Of a stretch of DNA of 64,000 bases, positions 25,481 to 35,034 are shown piece by piece. The stretch is from the NCBI GenBank assembly GCA_963804495.1, contig CAWDQN010000015.1:1-64000 (forward strand). The letters run 5' to 3'. The notes under the pieces were generated by a model. It did not search any database and had not been told where the DNA came from. It worked only from the letters and a program-made list of their open reading frames with translations. Made by a program: the position numbers and the translations under genes. Source of the stretch: Rhodovastum sp963804495. GTDB taxonomy: Bacteria; Pseudomonadota; Alphaproteobacteria; Acetobacterales; Acetobacteraceae. Numbering within the stretch: position 1 is the stretch's first letter; the number at the start of each line of letters is the position of its first letter.

Positions 25481-26669
25481 GCGCGGTGCACCCGGCGACG
25501 CGCCGGCTTTTCAAATCGCACCCCCCGATTTTCTTTCCGAGCCCGGTTTGCGGGCTGTGCTGGCCGCCCTGCCCGGTGCCCGCGTGGTCGGCGGCGCGGT
25601 GCGCGATGCGCTGGCGGGGCGGGCGGTCGCCGATATCGACCTCGCCACCAGGATGCACCCCGACGAGGTGATCCGCCGGCTGCGCGAGGCCGGGCTGAAA
25701 GCGGTGCCGACAGGGCTCGACCACGGCACCGTCACTGCGGTTGCCGACCATGGCGGCTTCGAGGTCACTACCCTGCGCCGCGATGTCGAAACCGACGGGC
25801 GGCACGCCGTGGTCGACTACACCGACGACTGGCGCGAGGACGCCGCGCGGCGCGACTTCACCATCAACGCCATGTCGCTGGCGCCTGACGGTCTGCTGTA
25901 TGACTATTTCGGTGGTATAAATGACCTGCGTGCCGGGGTGGTGCGCTTCGTCGGCGACGCGACGACGCGCATCGCGGAGGATTATCTGCGCATTCTGCGC
26001 TTCTTTCGCTTCCATGCGCGCTATGGCAGCGGCCCTCCCGACCCGGCGGCGCTGGCGGCGATCCGCGCCGGCGTACCGGGGATGGCGCGTCTGTCGGCCG
26101 AGCGGGTGTGGAGCGAGCTGAAACGTATTCTCGCGGCGCCGGAGCCGGCGGGGTCGGTGGCGCTCATGCGGGCAACCGGGGTGCTGGAGTCGGTGCTGCC
26201 AGAGGGCGCGTCGCCGGCGCGCCTGGCAGAACTGCTCGCCGCGGGTGCGCCGCCGGACCCGCTGCTCCGGCTGGCGGCGCTGCTGGAGGGCGACACAGCG
26301 GCGCTGGCGGCGCGTTTACGCTTGTCCGTTGCCGAGCGTGACCGACTCCTGGCCTTGCGGAGCGACGCGGTACCATTGGATGTCGCCGACGATGCCACCC
26401 TGCGGCGGGCGCTGGCCGACGCGCCGGCCGACATCCTGATCGGCCGCGCCTGGCTGGCAGGCCGCGGTGCGGCTTTGCGGAACCGCCTGGCGGCGCTGCC
26501 CCGGCCGGTGTTTCCGCTGCGCGGCCGCGACCTGCAGGCCATGGGCGTAGCGGCCGGGCCACGTGTGGGGGAATTGCTCGGTCAGGTGCGGGCCTGGTGG
26601 AAGCGCGGTGGCTGTACCGCCGATGCCGCCGCCTGCCGGGCGGAACTGGCGAGGCTGCTGGCCGGCTGA
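25470..26669 (+). CDS. cca: CCA tRNA nucleotidyltransferase
   Basis: 399 aa, class II nucleotidyltransferase / poly(A) polymerase family. Signature 'ARVVGGAVRDALAGRAVADI' (residues about 37-56), where D-I-D carries the catalytic aspartates, then 'GTVTAVADHGGFEVTTLRRD' near 86, 'DWREDAARRDFTINAMSL' near 118 and the flexible-loop/RNA-binding helices 'IAEDYLRILRFFRFHARYGS' near 170. It adds or repairs the 3' CCA of tRNAs. Start chosen as the ATG overlapping the DUF6111 gene. Confidence 0.95.
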   Translation: MEAERGAPGDAPAFQIAPPDFLSEPGLRAVLAALPGARVVGGAVRDALAGRAVADIDLATRMHPDEVIRRLREAGLKAVPTGLDHGTVTAVADHGGFEVTTLRRDVETDGRHAVVDYTDDWREDAARRDFTINAMSLAPDGLLYDYFGGINDLRAGVVRFVGDATTRIAEDYLRILRFFRFHARYGSGPPDPAALAAIRAGVPGMARLSAERVWSELKRILAAPEPAGSVALMRATGVLESVLPEGASPARLAELLAAGAPPDPLLRLAALLEGDTAALAARLRLSVAERDRLLALRSDAVPLDVADDATLRRALADAPADILIGRAWLAGRGAALRNRLAALPRPVFPLRGRDLQAMGVAAGPRVGELLGQVRAWWKRGGCTADAAACRAELARLLAG

Positions 26670-26681
26670 TACACGCTGCCC

Positions 26682-28461
26682 ATGGACGCCACCCCGATAG
26701 AAGCCCCGCCCGTCGCTGCGCCGGACAACGACGGCACCGCGCCGCTGCTGCGCAGGTTGTGGCGCGAGCACATCCGCCACCATCGCGGCAAGCTGCTGGT
26801 GGTGCTGTTGCTCACGGTGATCATGGCCGCCACCCAGGCGGCCTATCCCGAGGTGATCAAGAACGCCGTCGAGATGTTCACCCGTCGCGACAAGCGCATC
26901 CTTTACCAAGTGCCGGCGCTGGTGGCCTGCATCACCCTCGTGCGCTCGGTGTCGTGGTATTTCCAGACCGTGCTGATGCAGAAAGTGGTGTTGCTGATCA
27001 TCCGCGAACTGCAGGCGCGGATGTTCAGCCACCTCACCCGCGCCGACCTCGCCCGAGTTCGAGCGTGAGGCACCGGCCACCCTGGCCAGCCGCTTCACCA
27101 CCGACGCCGCCACCATCCGCGAGGCGCTGACCCGGGCGGTGAACGGTCTGGCCGATGCGGTGACCATCGTCGGGCTGGTCGGCTGGATGATCTATGCCGA
27201 CTGGGTGCTCAGCCTGATCGCCTTCCTGCTGCTGCCGGTCGCTGCGGTGCCGATCCAGCGCATTGGCCGCCGCATCCGCCGTGCCTCGGGTGGCATGCAG
27301 GAGCGGGTGGGCGAGACCGCGGCGCTTCTGAACGAGAGCTTCGCCCAGGCCCGCACGGTTCGCGCCTACCGCCTGGAGGCGCAGGAGACGAAGCGGGCCG
27401 GGGTGGCGTTCGAGCGTTTGTATCGCTCGTTGATGAGCATGAGCCGCTCACGCGCGCGCATCGACCCGCTGCTGGAGATGCTGGGCGGGCTGGCGGTGGC
27501 GGCGGTGCTGGGGTTTGCCGGTTGGCGGGCAGCGCTGGGCACCAACTCGATCGGCGATTTCGCCGGTTTCGTGGCCGCCCTGCTGATCGCCTCGCGGCCT
27601 TTGCGGGCGCTGGGCAGCCTTAACGCGGCGCTGCAGGAAGGGCTGGCCGGGCTGGCGCGCGTGTTCGCCGTGATCGACGAGGCGCCGGGGGTTGCGGAGC
27701 GTCCGGGGGCGGCGCCACTGCCGGCCGGGCGGGGGCGTATCGTGTTCGAGGACGTGCATTTCGCCTATCCGGATGGCAGGCACGCGCTGCACGGGTTCTC
27801 GTTCGTCGCCGAGCCCGGGCTAACGGTGGCGCTGGTCGGTCCGTCCGGAGCGGGCAAGTCGACGGCGCTGGCGTTGATTCCCCGGCTGCACGACGTGGCC
27901 GCCGGCTCGGTGCGGCTGGACGGGGTGGATGTCCGCGAGGTCACGCTCGATTCGTTGCGCGACGCCCTGGCCTATGTCGGACAGGACGCGCTGCTGTTCG
28001 ACACCACGGTGGAGGCCAATATCCGCATGGGCCGGCCGGGCGCGAGCCGCGAGCAGGCGGTGGCGGCGGCGCAAGCGGCGGCGGCGCATGATTTCATCGC
28101 CGCCTTGCCGCAGGGGTATGCCACCGTGGTGGGTCCGTCCGGCGGGCGGCTTTCCGGCGGGCAGCGGCAGCGCGTGGCGCTGGCCCGCGCCCTGCTGCGC
28201 GACCCGCGGGTGCTGCTGCTCGACGAAGCCACCAGCGCCCTGGACGCCGAAAGCGAGGCGGCGGTGCAGGAGGCGCTGGCGCGGCTGCGGCAGGGGCGGA
28301 CCACCATCGTGGTGGCCCATCGCCTGTCCACCGTGCGCGACGCCGATCTGGTGGTGGCGATGGCGGACGGACGGGCGGTCGAGCAGGGCACGCATGCCGA
28401 GTTGCTGGAACGTGACGGGCTGTATGCGCGCCTGGTGCGGACGCAGGCGCTGGCGCAGTAG
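26682..28461 (+). CDS. ABC exporter, fused membrane and ATPase domains (MsbA-like), frameshifted
   Basis: Start MDATPIEAPPVAAPDNDGTA. The N-terminal membrane domain is read in one frame to 27068 ('MFSHLTRADLARVRA'). The next frame continues with 'FEREAPATLASRFTTDAATI'. One surplus base near 27051-27058 joins them into about 592 aa, normal for MsbA/lipid A exporters. The ATPase has Walker A 'LVGPSGAGKSTALALIPR', signature 'SGGRLSGGQRQRVALARALL' and Walker B 'LLLDEATSALDAES'. Predicted homodimeric inner-membrane exporter of lipids or drugs. It follows cca by 12 bases. Confidence 0.88.
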
Positions 28462-28462
28462 A

Positions 28463-28537
28463 GGAAGGAAGGCCAGGGCTCTGCCCTGGACCCGCCAAGG
28501 GCCGAGAGGCCCTTGGAACCCATTACTTTTTAGACAA
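28463..28537 (+). repeat. Dispersed repeat copy (left edge of the AT-rich island)
   Basis: ggaaggaaggccagggctct, gccctggacccgccaagggc, then gagaggcccttggaacccat. Two nested palindromes (ccagggctctgccctgg and aagggccgagaggccctt) sit directly after the ABC transporter stop. This is one of the best-preserved copies of the family. Confidence 0.8.
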
Positions 28538-28699
28538 TTGTCATAGGAGGGGGGGAAACAGCGGTTCGAAATGCGGCTGAGTTGCGTATGCGTATGGCGG
28601 CGGTTTCCGCCCCCACGTGCAATTGAGGATAGTCTGAATTGTCACATGGTCGGCAAACAGGCGCCTGACCCCCAATTGGCCGTATCGAAACGGGCGCTG

Positions 28700-28890
28700 A
28701 GGCCGGGTTACCTGGGTAAAGGTTTATTTTACAACCAGCCGATGTCCAAAGCGATCCGCGCCGTGGGCGGCCACTTCCTTTTTACATGCAAGCCGGCGTC
28801 CCATCCGCTGATCCGGGATTACATCACCGGGCACGTTTGTTTGAGTAGGCGCACCAAAACGGAAGGAGAGATATGCGCTTGTCCGATGGC
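28700..28890 (+). pseudogene. Transposase remnant (DDE type)
   Basis: Within the frame 28571-28948 the stretch 'LFYNQPMSKAIRAVGGHFLF' plus 'TCKPASHPLIRDYITGH' closely resembles the segment 'DDLFxxQPxCxAVxAxGxHFxFxCKPxSH' of a widespread bacterial transposase family. Nothing before or after it matches, so only about 50 residues survive. It lies between the dispersed repeat and the AT-rich genes and marks past transposition at this boundary. Confidence 0.55.
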
Positions 28891-28958
28891 ACCTTCGTAT
28901 GGTAAAAGGTGCGCTGTTAAATTTCCAATACGGAGCAGCGCTCGCTGAACGAAACACA

Positions 28959-30404
28959 ATGATAAACATTAGAATAGCTACAGTTATTGTTCCTACCGCA
29001 CGAACAATAAGTTTTCCATTCAATAATAATGGTAAACAACCAGTGCATTTGCCAGCAAAAATATTATTATTAATTTGCTTCGGTGTTTTTTATCCCACAA
29101 TATCATTTTCGGCTGAAAGCTTGACTTTTTCCGATGTATATTATAGTGGATTGACGACAACCCAACTTTTGTGGGCTGTCGGCTTTGCGCTATTATTTGC
29201 CGCGTTTGCAGGCATAGGCGTTCTTTCAGGAGGCGCTATCCCGGCCACGGTGGGAGCCGTCGGAATGAAGATCGGTGCTCTCTGGGGACTGTCAGGGGCG
29301 GCTGCTCAAGGCGCCGGACTGGCTCTTTTGGGTGGAGGCTCTCTTGCGGCTGGTGGATTTGGCGTCATTGGTGGAGCCGCCATTCTGGCGTCCCTATCCA
29401 CCTTTACATCACTCGTCGTCTCAGCCTCTGCGCTGGACTATTTATCTAACAAGTTTAATGAGGCATCCTTTGACGAGAAGTCGAAGAACTTCGTGAACGT
29501 GCCGTTTCCTACAAACAAAGATGGTAAGCCGTCTTATACTAATGCAATGGAAGCGATCGGAAACATTAAACCGGATGAACCAATTTGGTCTACCTTCAAC
29601 ACCAATGTTTTGAATCTTGCAAAACAGGACGTTTCCGCTGATTCATCCGACCTGCCGACGATGTCGCTTAGTTCATTGATATCGCTTAATATGAGAGAGT
29701 ATGATGAATGTACTAGTACATCCAAATCTGTTATTAATGCCTTGAAAAAAGAGGGCGTCCCGCCTGAACAAATGACTTTTCCAATTGCCATTAACATTAT
29801 CTGCAGACTCGGCATAAAAGAAACAAATTCCGAGGCGATCGAATATATTTCGAATGATTTGTATATAGTTCTTCGAAATGAAATCAACAAAGGCAAGGAG
29901 CAATATCTTCTCTTATGGCTTGCTGCTTTCCTCGACAGATACATAAATAGAAATGACTTACTTGACGATAGGCTTTTCAGAAAGATGCTACCATACGCGA
30001 CTGATATCCAGGACGCCAAAGTTCAATATCAGTATGTAATGTTTATTTCATTTAGATTTAACCTAAAGCTTAACGAATATGCATCGATTATTGAGTTTAT
30101 GTACATTAATCGTGCCAACAAAACTGTTTATGGCAATCCAGATGCCTCAGATTATCTCTTAAAAATTGGAAAAACCTATCAAGATTTGGCGGCTCTTGCG
30201 CCCGCTGTGGATAGTATGGTCGCGATCTTGAATCCAAAATACAACTATAATTACGGAACACGTCACCTTCTTCATAAGACTGACATCTCCGACGACGAGA
30301 AGATGATAGCGACATTACGAGAATCTCTAATCAAGCATTATGAAATGGCGCCTAAAACGCAAGATTGGATTGACGAATTCATCGAGGCAGCGAAAAAGGA
30401 GTAG
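28959..30404 (+). CDS. AT-rich gene: glycine-rich membrane-hairpin protein, unknown function
   Basis: 481 aa from MINIRIATVIVPTARTISFP. The frame is open from 28899, and a TTG at 29049 (MPAKILLLICFGVFYPTISF) would give a cleaner signal peptide. After it comes a hydrophobic glycine-rich block, residues about 70-160: 'LLWAVGFALLFAAFAGIGVL', 'ALLGGGSLAAGGFGVIGGAA', like glycine-zipper membrane hairpins of pore-forming or membrane-inserting proteins. The rest, about 300 residues, is polar, helical and unrecognised. Base composition is far more AT-rich than neighbouring genes, with codons such as AAT, TTA and ATA. It is followed after 5 bases by the exported nuclease-like gene, so the two are probably one transcript. 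Confidence 0.7.
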   Translation: MINIRIATVIVPTARTISFPFNNNGKQPVHLPAKILLLICFGVFYPTISFSAESLTFSDVYYSGLTTTQLLWAVGFALLFAAFAGIGVLSGGAIPATVGAVGMKIGALWGLSGAAAQGAGLALLGGGSLAAGGFGVIGGAAILASLSTFTSLVVSASALDYLSNKFNEASFDEKSKNFVNVPFPTNKDGKPSYTNAMEAIGNIKPDEPIWSTFNTNVLNLAKQDVSADSSDLPTMSLSSLISLNMREYDECTSTSKSVINALKKEGVPPEQMTFPIAINIICRLGIKETNSEAIEYISNDLYIVLRNEINKGKEQYLLLWLAAFLDRYINRNDLLDDRLFRKMLPYATDIQDAKVQYQYVMFISFRFNLKLNEYASIIEFMYINRANKTVYGNPDASDYLLKIGKTYQDLAALAPAVDSMVAILNPKYNYNYGTRHLLHKTDISDDEKMIATLRESLIKHYEMAPKTQDWIDEFIEAAKKE

Positions 30405-30409
30405 ATGAT

Positions 30410-31147
30410 ATGAAATATATTATATTCGCCATCGCATTAGTTCTCGCAGCTCCCGCCCATTCCCTCTCACCCAAGAGCATTGAACAGTGGGTGAGAAAGT
30501 TCTATCCACTTACAGGAATAACTGAAAAAACTTATAATGATATAAGCGACGCCTATAGAGCCCGTGGTTTCGATGGGTTAAGAGAAATTTTACAACAGAA
30601 TACGCTGATACGAGACGATTCTGCGCGAGGAATTTTATATATCAGACTTGCTGTAGAGCACAAATTTGATCTCGAAACGGATGAAGCGATTGGAATCATT
30701 GAAAAATTACACGATGTCCGTGGATTTTCGGAAACTTCAAGGCTGTTGCTGACAGATTACAGGAATGAAAAAGGCGCGTTGCAGGAATTGCGGATCGCAG
30801 ACCGCGCGGTAGAGCATAATTTTACAGTAGAGTGCATTCGTTGTAGTTTCCAATCGGAAAATCTTAAAGGGACGTCCGATATTGATATTATTTTGAAAAG
30901 AGACGGGCAACGCATTGCGATTGAAAGTAAAAATTATGCGATGCCTGCAAGAATCGCGGATATAAACACTAAGATAGAGACCCTACAAAATTATCTTGCT
31001 AAACATGTAGATACGATTCCTTGCTTCGTTTTTTCTTCAGTTCCGTCTGATAGTGTTATTAAATTATTTGAAACAAAAGGTATTTACTGGGTTTCTGGAG
31101 ATCCCGCTTTGGCGAGGTTCTGTGGCAAGCGGAAAACTTCAGGCTGA
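30410..31147 (+). CDS. AT-rich gene: exported PD-(D/E)XK nuclease-like protein
   Basis: 245 aa. The N-terminus MKYIIFAIALVLAAPAHSLS is a clear signal peptide. The C-terminal half shows the Mrr-like restriction endonuclease core: a helix with 'LQELRIADRAVEHNFTVECI', then 'LKGTSDIDIILKRDGQ' with the metal-binding Asp, then 'RIAIESKNYAMP' with the E-x-K pair, then the helix 'INTKIETLQNYLAKH' and the strand 'DTIPCFVFSS'. Such folds cut DNA, normally in the cytoplasm; a signal peptide is unusual. The region before the core (residues 20-110) is helical and unknown. AT-rich like its upstream partner. Confidence 0.72.
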   Translation: MKYIIFAIALVLAAPAHSLSPKSIEQWVRKFYPLTGITEKTYNDISDAYRARGFDGLREILQQNTLIRDDSARGILYIRLAVEHKFDLETDEAIGIIEKLHDVRGFSETSRLLLTDYRNEKGALQELRIADRAVEHNFTVECIRCSFQSENLKGTSDIDIILKRDGQRIAIESKNYAMPARIADINTKIETLQNYLAKHVDTIPCFVFSSVPSDSVIKLFETKGIYWVSGDPALARFCGKRKTSG

Positions 31148-31167
31148 CAAGTTATGTCTAGAGTTCT

Positions 31168-31210
31168 AGGGTAGCTGGGTCCAGGGGCAGAGCCCCTGGC
31201 CTTGCTTCCT
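31168..31210 (-). repeat. Dispersed repeat copy (right edge of the AT-rich island)
   Basis: agctgggtccaggggcagag then cccctggccttgcttcctag: the core palindrome of the dispersed repeat in the orientation opposite to the copy at 28463. The AT-rich gene pair thus lies between inverted copies. Confidence 0.7.
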
Positions 31211-31308
31211 AGCAGGGACCTCACCCGCCGAAATTTGCCGGCTGTTAACCCGCCTCGGGGATCATAAGGCGAGCATCGACAAACTCCCCCCTCTTTGCGG
31301 AGCGCGCC

Positions 31309-32052
31309 ATGACCAGCACCGCAGCCGCCATCAGTAACTCACATACGACCGGCATCGAGGCGGGTCTGCGCGGGCTTGATCTCGACGCGTTCTGCCGGGA
31401 GGCGGCGGTCTGGCATTTCGGCCCCGGCCGCCCGGCGGTGGTGGGCTGCGATGTGTGCATCAACCTGCGCGCCCTGGCCGGACGGCTCGGGCAACCCGAA
31501 TTGCTGGCGCCCGGCAATGCCTCGCGGGTGGGGGCGGCGCTGGCGCAGGGCCTGCTGAAATCCTTCCAGCACCCGCAGGAAGGGCAGCGCTACCGGCATT
31601 TCGTGCACGTGCCTGCAGTGATGCTGACCCTGCCCGAGACCTGGGCGCTGCTGGACGCGCTGCCGGTCAGTTCGCGCTCGACTCTGGTTCTGACCATGGC
31701 GATGAGCCTGGCGCACCAGCAGGACCTGGCTGCGGTGATCGGGTTGCTAGCGGAAATGGGCATCAGCGTGTGCCTTTCCGGGATTGATTTCGCCGCCCTG
31801 CCGTTCGCCCGCCTGCCCGCCGGCGTGGACTGGTTGCGCGGCAAGGTGACGGCAGCCCTCGACCCGCTCCGGACGGAGGCGATGCTGACGGCGCTGGCGC
31901 CAGCCCAGGTCATTGCCGAAACCGGCGAGGCGGACACGGCGCTCCAGTTCGCCCTGGAGGTCGGGTTTCTCTATGCTGTCGGTCCGGCGGCCGAGGCCGC
32001 CGCCCACCGGCCCCTCGGGATGTGTGCCCGGCCGATGCCGAATTCGGCATGA
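31309..32052 (+). CDS. Hypothetical protein, possibly a degenerate EAL-like domain
   Basis: 247 aa, not firmly recognised. The C-terminal two thirds alternates strands and helices like a TIM-type barrel: 'HFVHVPAVMLTLPETWALLD', 'STLVLTMAMSLAHQQDLAAV', 'IGLLAEMGISVCLSGIDFAA', 'AGVDWLRGKVTAALDP'. The order of these elements recalls the second half of an EAL domain (the D-D-F-G strand and the strand for the K-x-D motif), but the catalytic residues are absent, so any EAL relation would be to an inactive form. Two cysteines lie close together near residue 47 ('VVGCDVCINLRAL'). It has normal GC content, unlike the island next to it. Confidence 0.6.
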   Translation: MTSTAAAISNSHTTGIEAGLRGLDLDAFCREAAVWHFGPGRPAVVGCDVCINLRALAGRLGQPELLAPGNASRVGAALAQGLLKSFQHPQEGQRYRHFVHVPAVMLTLPETWALLDALPVSSRSTLVLTMAMSLAHQQDLAAVIGLLAEMGISVCLSGIDFAALPFARLPAGVDWLRGKVTAALDPLRTEAMLTALAPAQVIAETGEADTALQFALEVGFLYAVGPAAEAAAHRPLGMCARPMPNSA

Positions 32053-32281
32053 GATGCGCCCGGCGGCGCACTGAGGCCTCGCCGCTGCCGGCGAAAGCGC
32101 CGCCGCACGGTAGGGATATGCCATCAGTCCGGCTTGCCCGCGTCCGGCGGCCTCGCGGGCCTGGAGCGGAGGCTTGCGGCGCCGGCAGTGGGCTTGCGGT
32201 CCGTGAGTTCGCGGCCTTATCTGCGCCGGCCGCGACACCGCGGTGCAGCAGGCGCCGGCTTCTGCCCCGGAAAAGGTCCCG

Positions 32282-33430
32282 ATGTCCCTTGACGACGCCC
32301 GTGCCGCGCAGGATGTCGACTCGACGCGCGCCGCACCCGAGCTGACGCCCGCCGAGCCGGCGCAGGATCGAGCCGCGGACGTGGCCGCTCCGGCCCCCCG
32401 ATCCCGAGGCATATGGTTCGTGCTGGGCGCGCTGGCGCTGGCCGCCATAGGCGGCGGAGCGAGCTATTGGTTCGCCACGCGTGACCAGGCCAGTACCGAC
32501 GACGCCTATACCGACGGGCGTGCCATCACGATCGCGCCGAAAGTGGCCGGCACCGTCACCGACCTCCTGGTGACCGACAACCAGCGCGTGCATTCCGGCG
32601 ACGTGCTTCTGCGCATCGATCCGCGCGACTATCTTGCTGCCCGCGACCAGGCGGCCGGGCGGGTCGCGTCGGCCGAGGCGCAGTTGGACATTGCGCGGCT
32701 GGCGCTTGAACTGGCCCGCATCGTCTATCCGGCCAAGCTGGCGGCGGCGCGGGCACAGCGCGACGCGGCTTTGGCGGTGCTGATCCGTGCCGAGGCCGAT
32801 TCGCGCCGTCAGCAATCGCTGCCCCGGGCCGCCACCGCCCAAACCAGCGTCGACGAGGCGACAGCCGGGGCCGCGCAGGCGAAAGCGCAGCTGGCGCAGG
32901 CCGAGGCCGGGGTGCGCCAGGCGGAGCCGGTGGCGCAGAACATCGCCCAAGCGGAGGCGCAGGTGCACGAGCTGGAGGGCGAGCTGGCGCAGGCGCGCGC
33001 CCAGCTCGAGCAGGCCGAGGTGAACCTGTCCTATTGCACCTTGATCGCGCCGCAGGACGGCTGGGTGACCAAGCGGAATGTCGAGCGCGGCACCTTCGTC
33101 AATGCCGGCGGCGCGCTGATGTCCCTGGTCGCGCCCGAGGTCTGGGTAAGTGCGAACTTCAAGGAAAGCCAGCTCGCCCGCATGCGGCCGGGCCAGAAGG
33201 TGCGCATTTCGGTCGATGCCTATCCGGGTCTCCGCCTGCGCGGCCATGTGGACAGTATTCAGATGGGCAGCGGCGGCCGATTCTCAACCTTCCCGCCGGA
33301 GAACGCGACCGGCAACTTCGTGAAAATCGTGCAGCGGGTGCCCGTGAAGATCGTCATCGACGCAGGGCTGGACCCGAACCTGCCTCTGCCGCTCGGGCTG
33401 TCGGTGGGGCCGACGGTGGACCTGCGGTGA
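32282..33430 (+). CDS. HlyD/EmrA-family membrane fusion protein
   Basis: 382 aa from MSLDDARAAQDVDSTRAAPE. There is one membrane anchor near residues 41-60 ('WFVLGALALAAIGGGASYWF'), then the 'STDDAYTDGRAITIAPKVAG' biotinyl-lipoyl start typical of EmrA. A long coiled coil (about 120-235) follows, then 'CTLIAPQDGWVTKRNVERGT' and 'WVSANFKESQLARMRPGQKV'. It links the inner-membrane MFS pump encoded immediately downstream to an outer-membrane channel. No outer-membrane channel gene or TetR/MarR regulator is present next to it. Confidence 0.93.
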   Translation: MSLDDARAAQDVDSTRAAPELTPAEPAQDRAADVAAPAPRSRGIWFVLGALALAAIGGGASYWFATRDQASTDDAYTDGRAITIAPKVAGTVTDLLVTDNQRVHSGDVLLRIDPRDYLAARDQAAGRVASAEAQLDIARLALELARIVYPAKLAAARAQRDAALAVLIRAEADSRRQQSLPRAATAQTSVDEATAGAAQAKAQLAQAEAGVRQAEPVAQNIAQAEAQVHELEGELAQARAQLEQAEVNLSYCTLIAPQDGWVTKRNVERGTFVNAGGALMSLVAPEVWVSANFKESQLARMRPGQKVRISVDAYPGLRLRGHVDSIQMGSGGRFSTFPPENATGNFVKIVQRVPVKIVIDAGLDPNLPLPLGLSVGPTVDLR

Positions 33431-34992
33431 CAGGCGACGCCCAGGCCTGGAACTCCGCACCACAACCGCTGGGGGATCGCGCTGTCGGTGACGCTGGTGG
33501 CGTTCATGGAGATTCTGGACACCACCATCGTCAACGTCGCTCTGCCGCACATCGCCGGCTCGATGTCGGTTTCCAACGATGAAGCCAGCTGGACCCTTAC
33601 GTCCTATCTGGTGGCCAATGGCATCGTGCTGCCAATCTCGGGCTGGCTGGCGCGCATGTTCGGCCGCAAGCGGTATTTCCTGCTGTGCATCGCCGCCTTC
33701 ACCGCCTGCAGCTTTCTGTGCGGCATCGCCGACAGCCTGTGGCAGCTGATCCTGTTCCGCCTGCTGCAGGGGTTCTTCGGCGGCGGGCTGCAACCGAATC
33801 AGCAATCCATCATCCTGGACACTTTCCCCCCGCGCAGCGCGCTCGCGCCTTCGGCATTACCGCGATGGCGACGATCGTGGCGCCGGTGCTGGGGCCAACG
33901 CTGGGCGGGCTGATCACTGACAACGCCTCCTGGCGCTGGATTTTCTTCATCAACGTGCCGGTCGGCGTGGTGACCTTCCTGGCGGTGACCGCGCTGGTCG
34001 AGGACCCGCCCTGGCTCAGGCGGGGCGAGACGCATATCGACGCCGTGGGGATGGGGCTGATTGCCCTCGGCCTGGGCTGCCTGCAGATTACCCTCGACCG
34101 CGGCGAGGACGAGGACTGGCTGGGCTCGCCCTTCATCCGGCTGTTCACGGTACTGACCGTGGTGGGGCTGATCAGCGCCGTCGTCTGGCTGCTGTGGGCG
34201 CGCCGGCCGGTGGTGAATTTGCGGGTGCTGAAAGACCGCAATTTCGCCGTGGGCTCGCTGATGATCTTCGCCATGGGGGCGGTGCTGTACTCCAGCGCGG
34301 TGGTGATCCCGCAGTTTGCCGAGACGGTGCTGGGCTATACCGCGACGCTGGCGGGCTTCATTCTCTCGCCCGGGGCAATCCTGGTGGCGCTGTGCATTCC
34401 GGTGGTCAGCCGGGTGCTGCTGCCGCGGGTGCAGACGCGCTTCGTCGTGCTGTTCGGCTTCACCTGCCTGGCCGGGGCGCTGTTCTATTCCAGCCGGCTG
34501 TCGCCGCAGGTCGATTTCAACACGCTTGTGTTGATGCGCATGGCGCAGACCTTCGGGCTGGCCTTCCTGTTCGTCCCCATCAGCACGATCGCCTATGCCA
34601 CCCTGCCGCGCGAGCAGAACGGCGATGCGGCGGCGCTGTACACGATGTTCCGCAACATCTCCGGCTCGATCGGCATTTCGGTGTCCACCGCGCTGGTGAC
34701 CCAGCGGACGCAGGTGCAGATGGCGCATCTGGTGCCGAACCTTACCCCGATCGACCAGAATTTCGTCGACGCGGTTCAGCGTCGCGCCGACACGCTGATC
34801 GCCTTCGGGCATGCGCCGGTGGAGGCTACGCGCGTGGCCACAGGCATGATGTATCAGGCGTTGCGCGAGCAGGCCGCGGTGCTGGCCTATTCCGACGTGT
34901 TCCTGTTCTGCGCCGTCATGGCAGCCTGCGCGGCACCATGCGCGCTGCTGTTCTCGGCCAGGAAAGCGGCCGCCGGCGCGCCGGCACACTGA
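33427..34992 (+). CDS. DHA2-family MFS multidrug transporter (EmrB-like), two frameshifts
   Basis: Begins with a GTG overlapping the fusion-protein stop ('MTGDAQAWNS'). The frame moves by one near 33455 to give 'HHNRWGIALSVTLVAFMEIL' and 'DTTIVNVALPHIAGSMSVSN'. It breaks again in the cccccc run near 33826-33836, where 'SIILDTFPP' must join 'AQRARAFGITAMATIVAPVL'. One surplus and one missing base give 521 aa and 14 predicted helices, right for EmrB. Motif A-like 'GWLARMFGRKRYFLLC' and motif C-like 'GPTLGGLITDNASWRWIFFI' are present. Predicted proton-driven efflux with the fusion protein. Confidence 0.87.
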
Positions 34993-35034
34993 GGCAGGTG
35001 CATCCCGGCGGCGCTTCGGTCCAGTATCGGCGGC

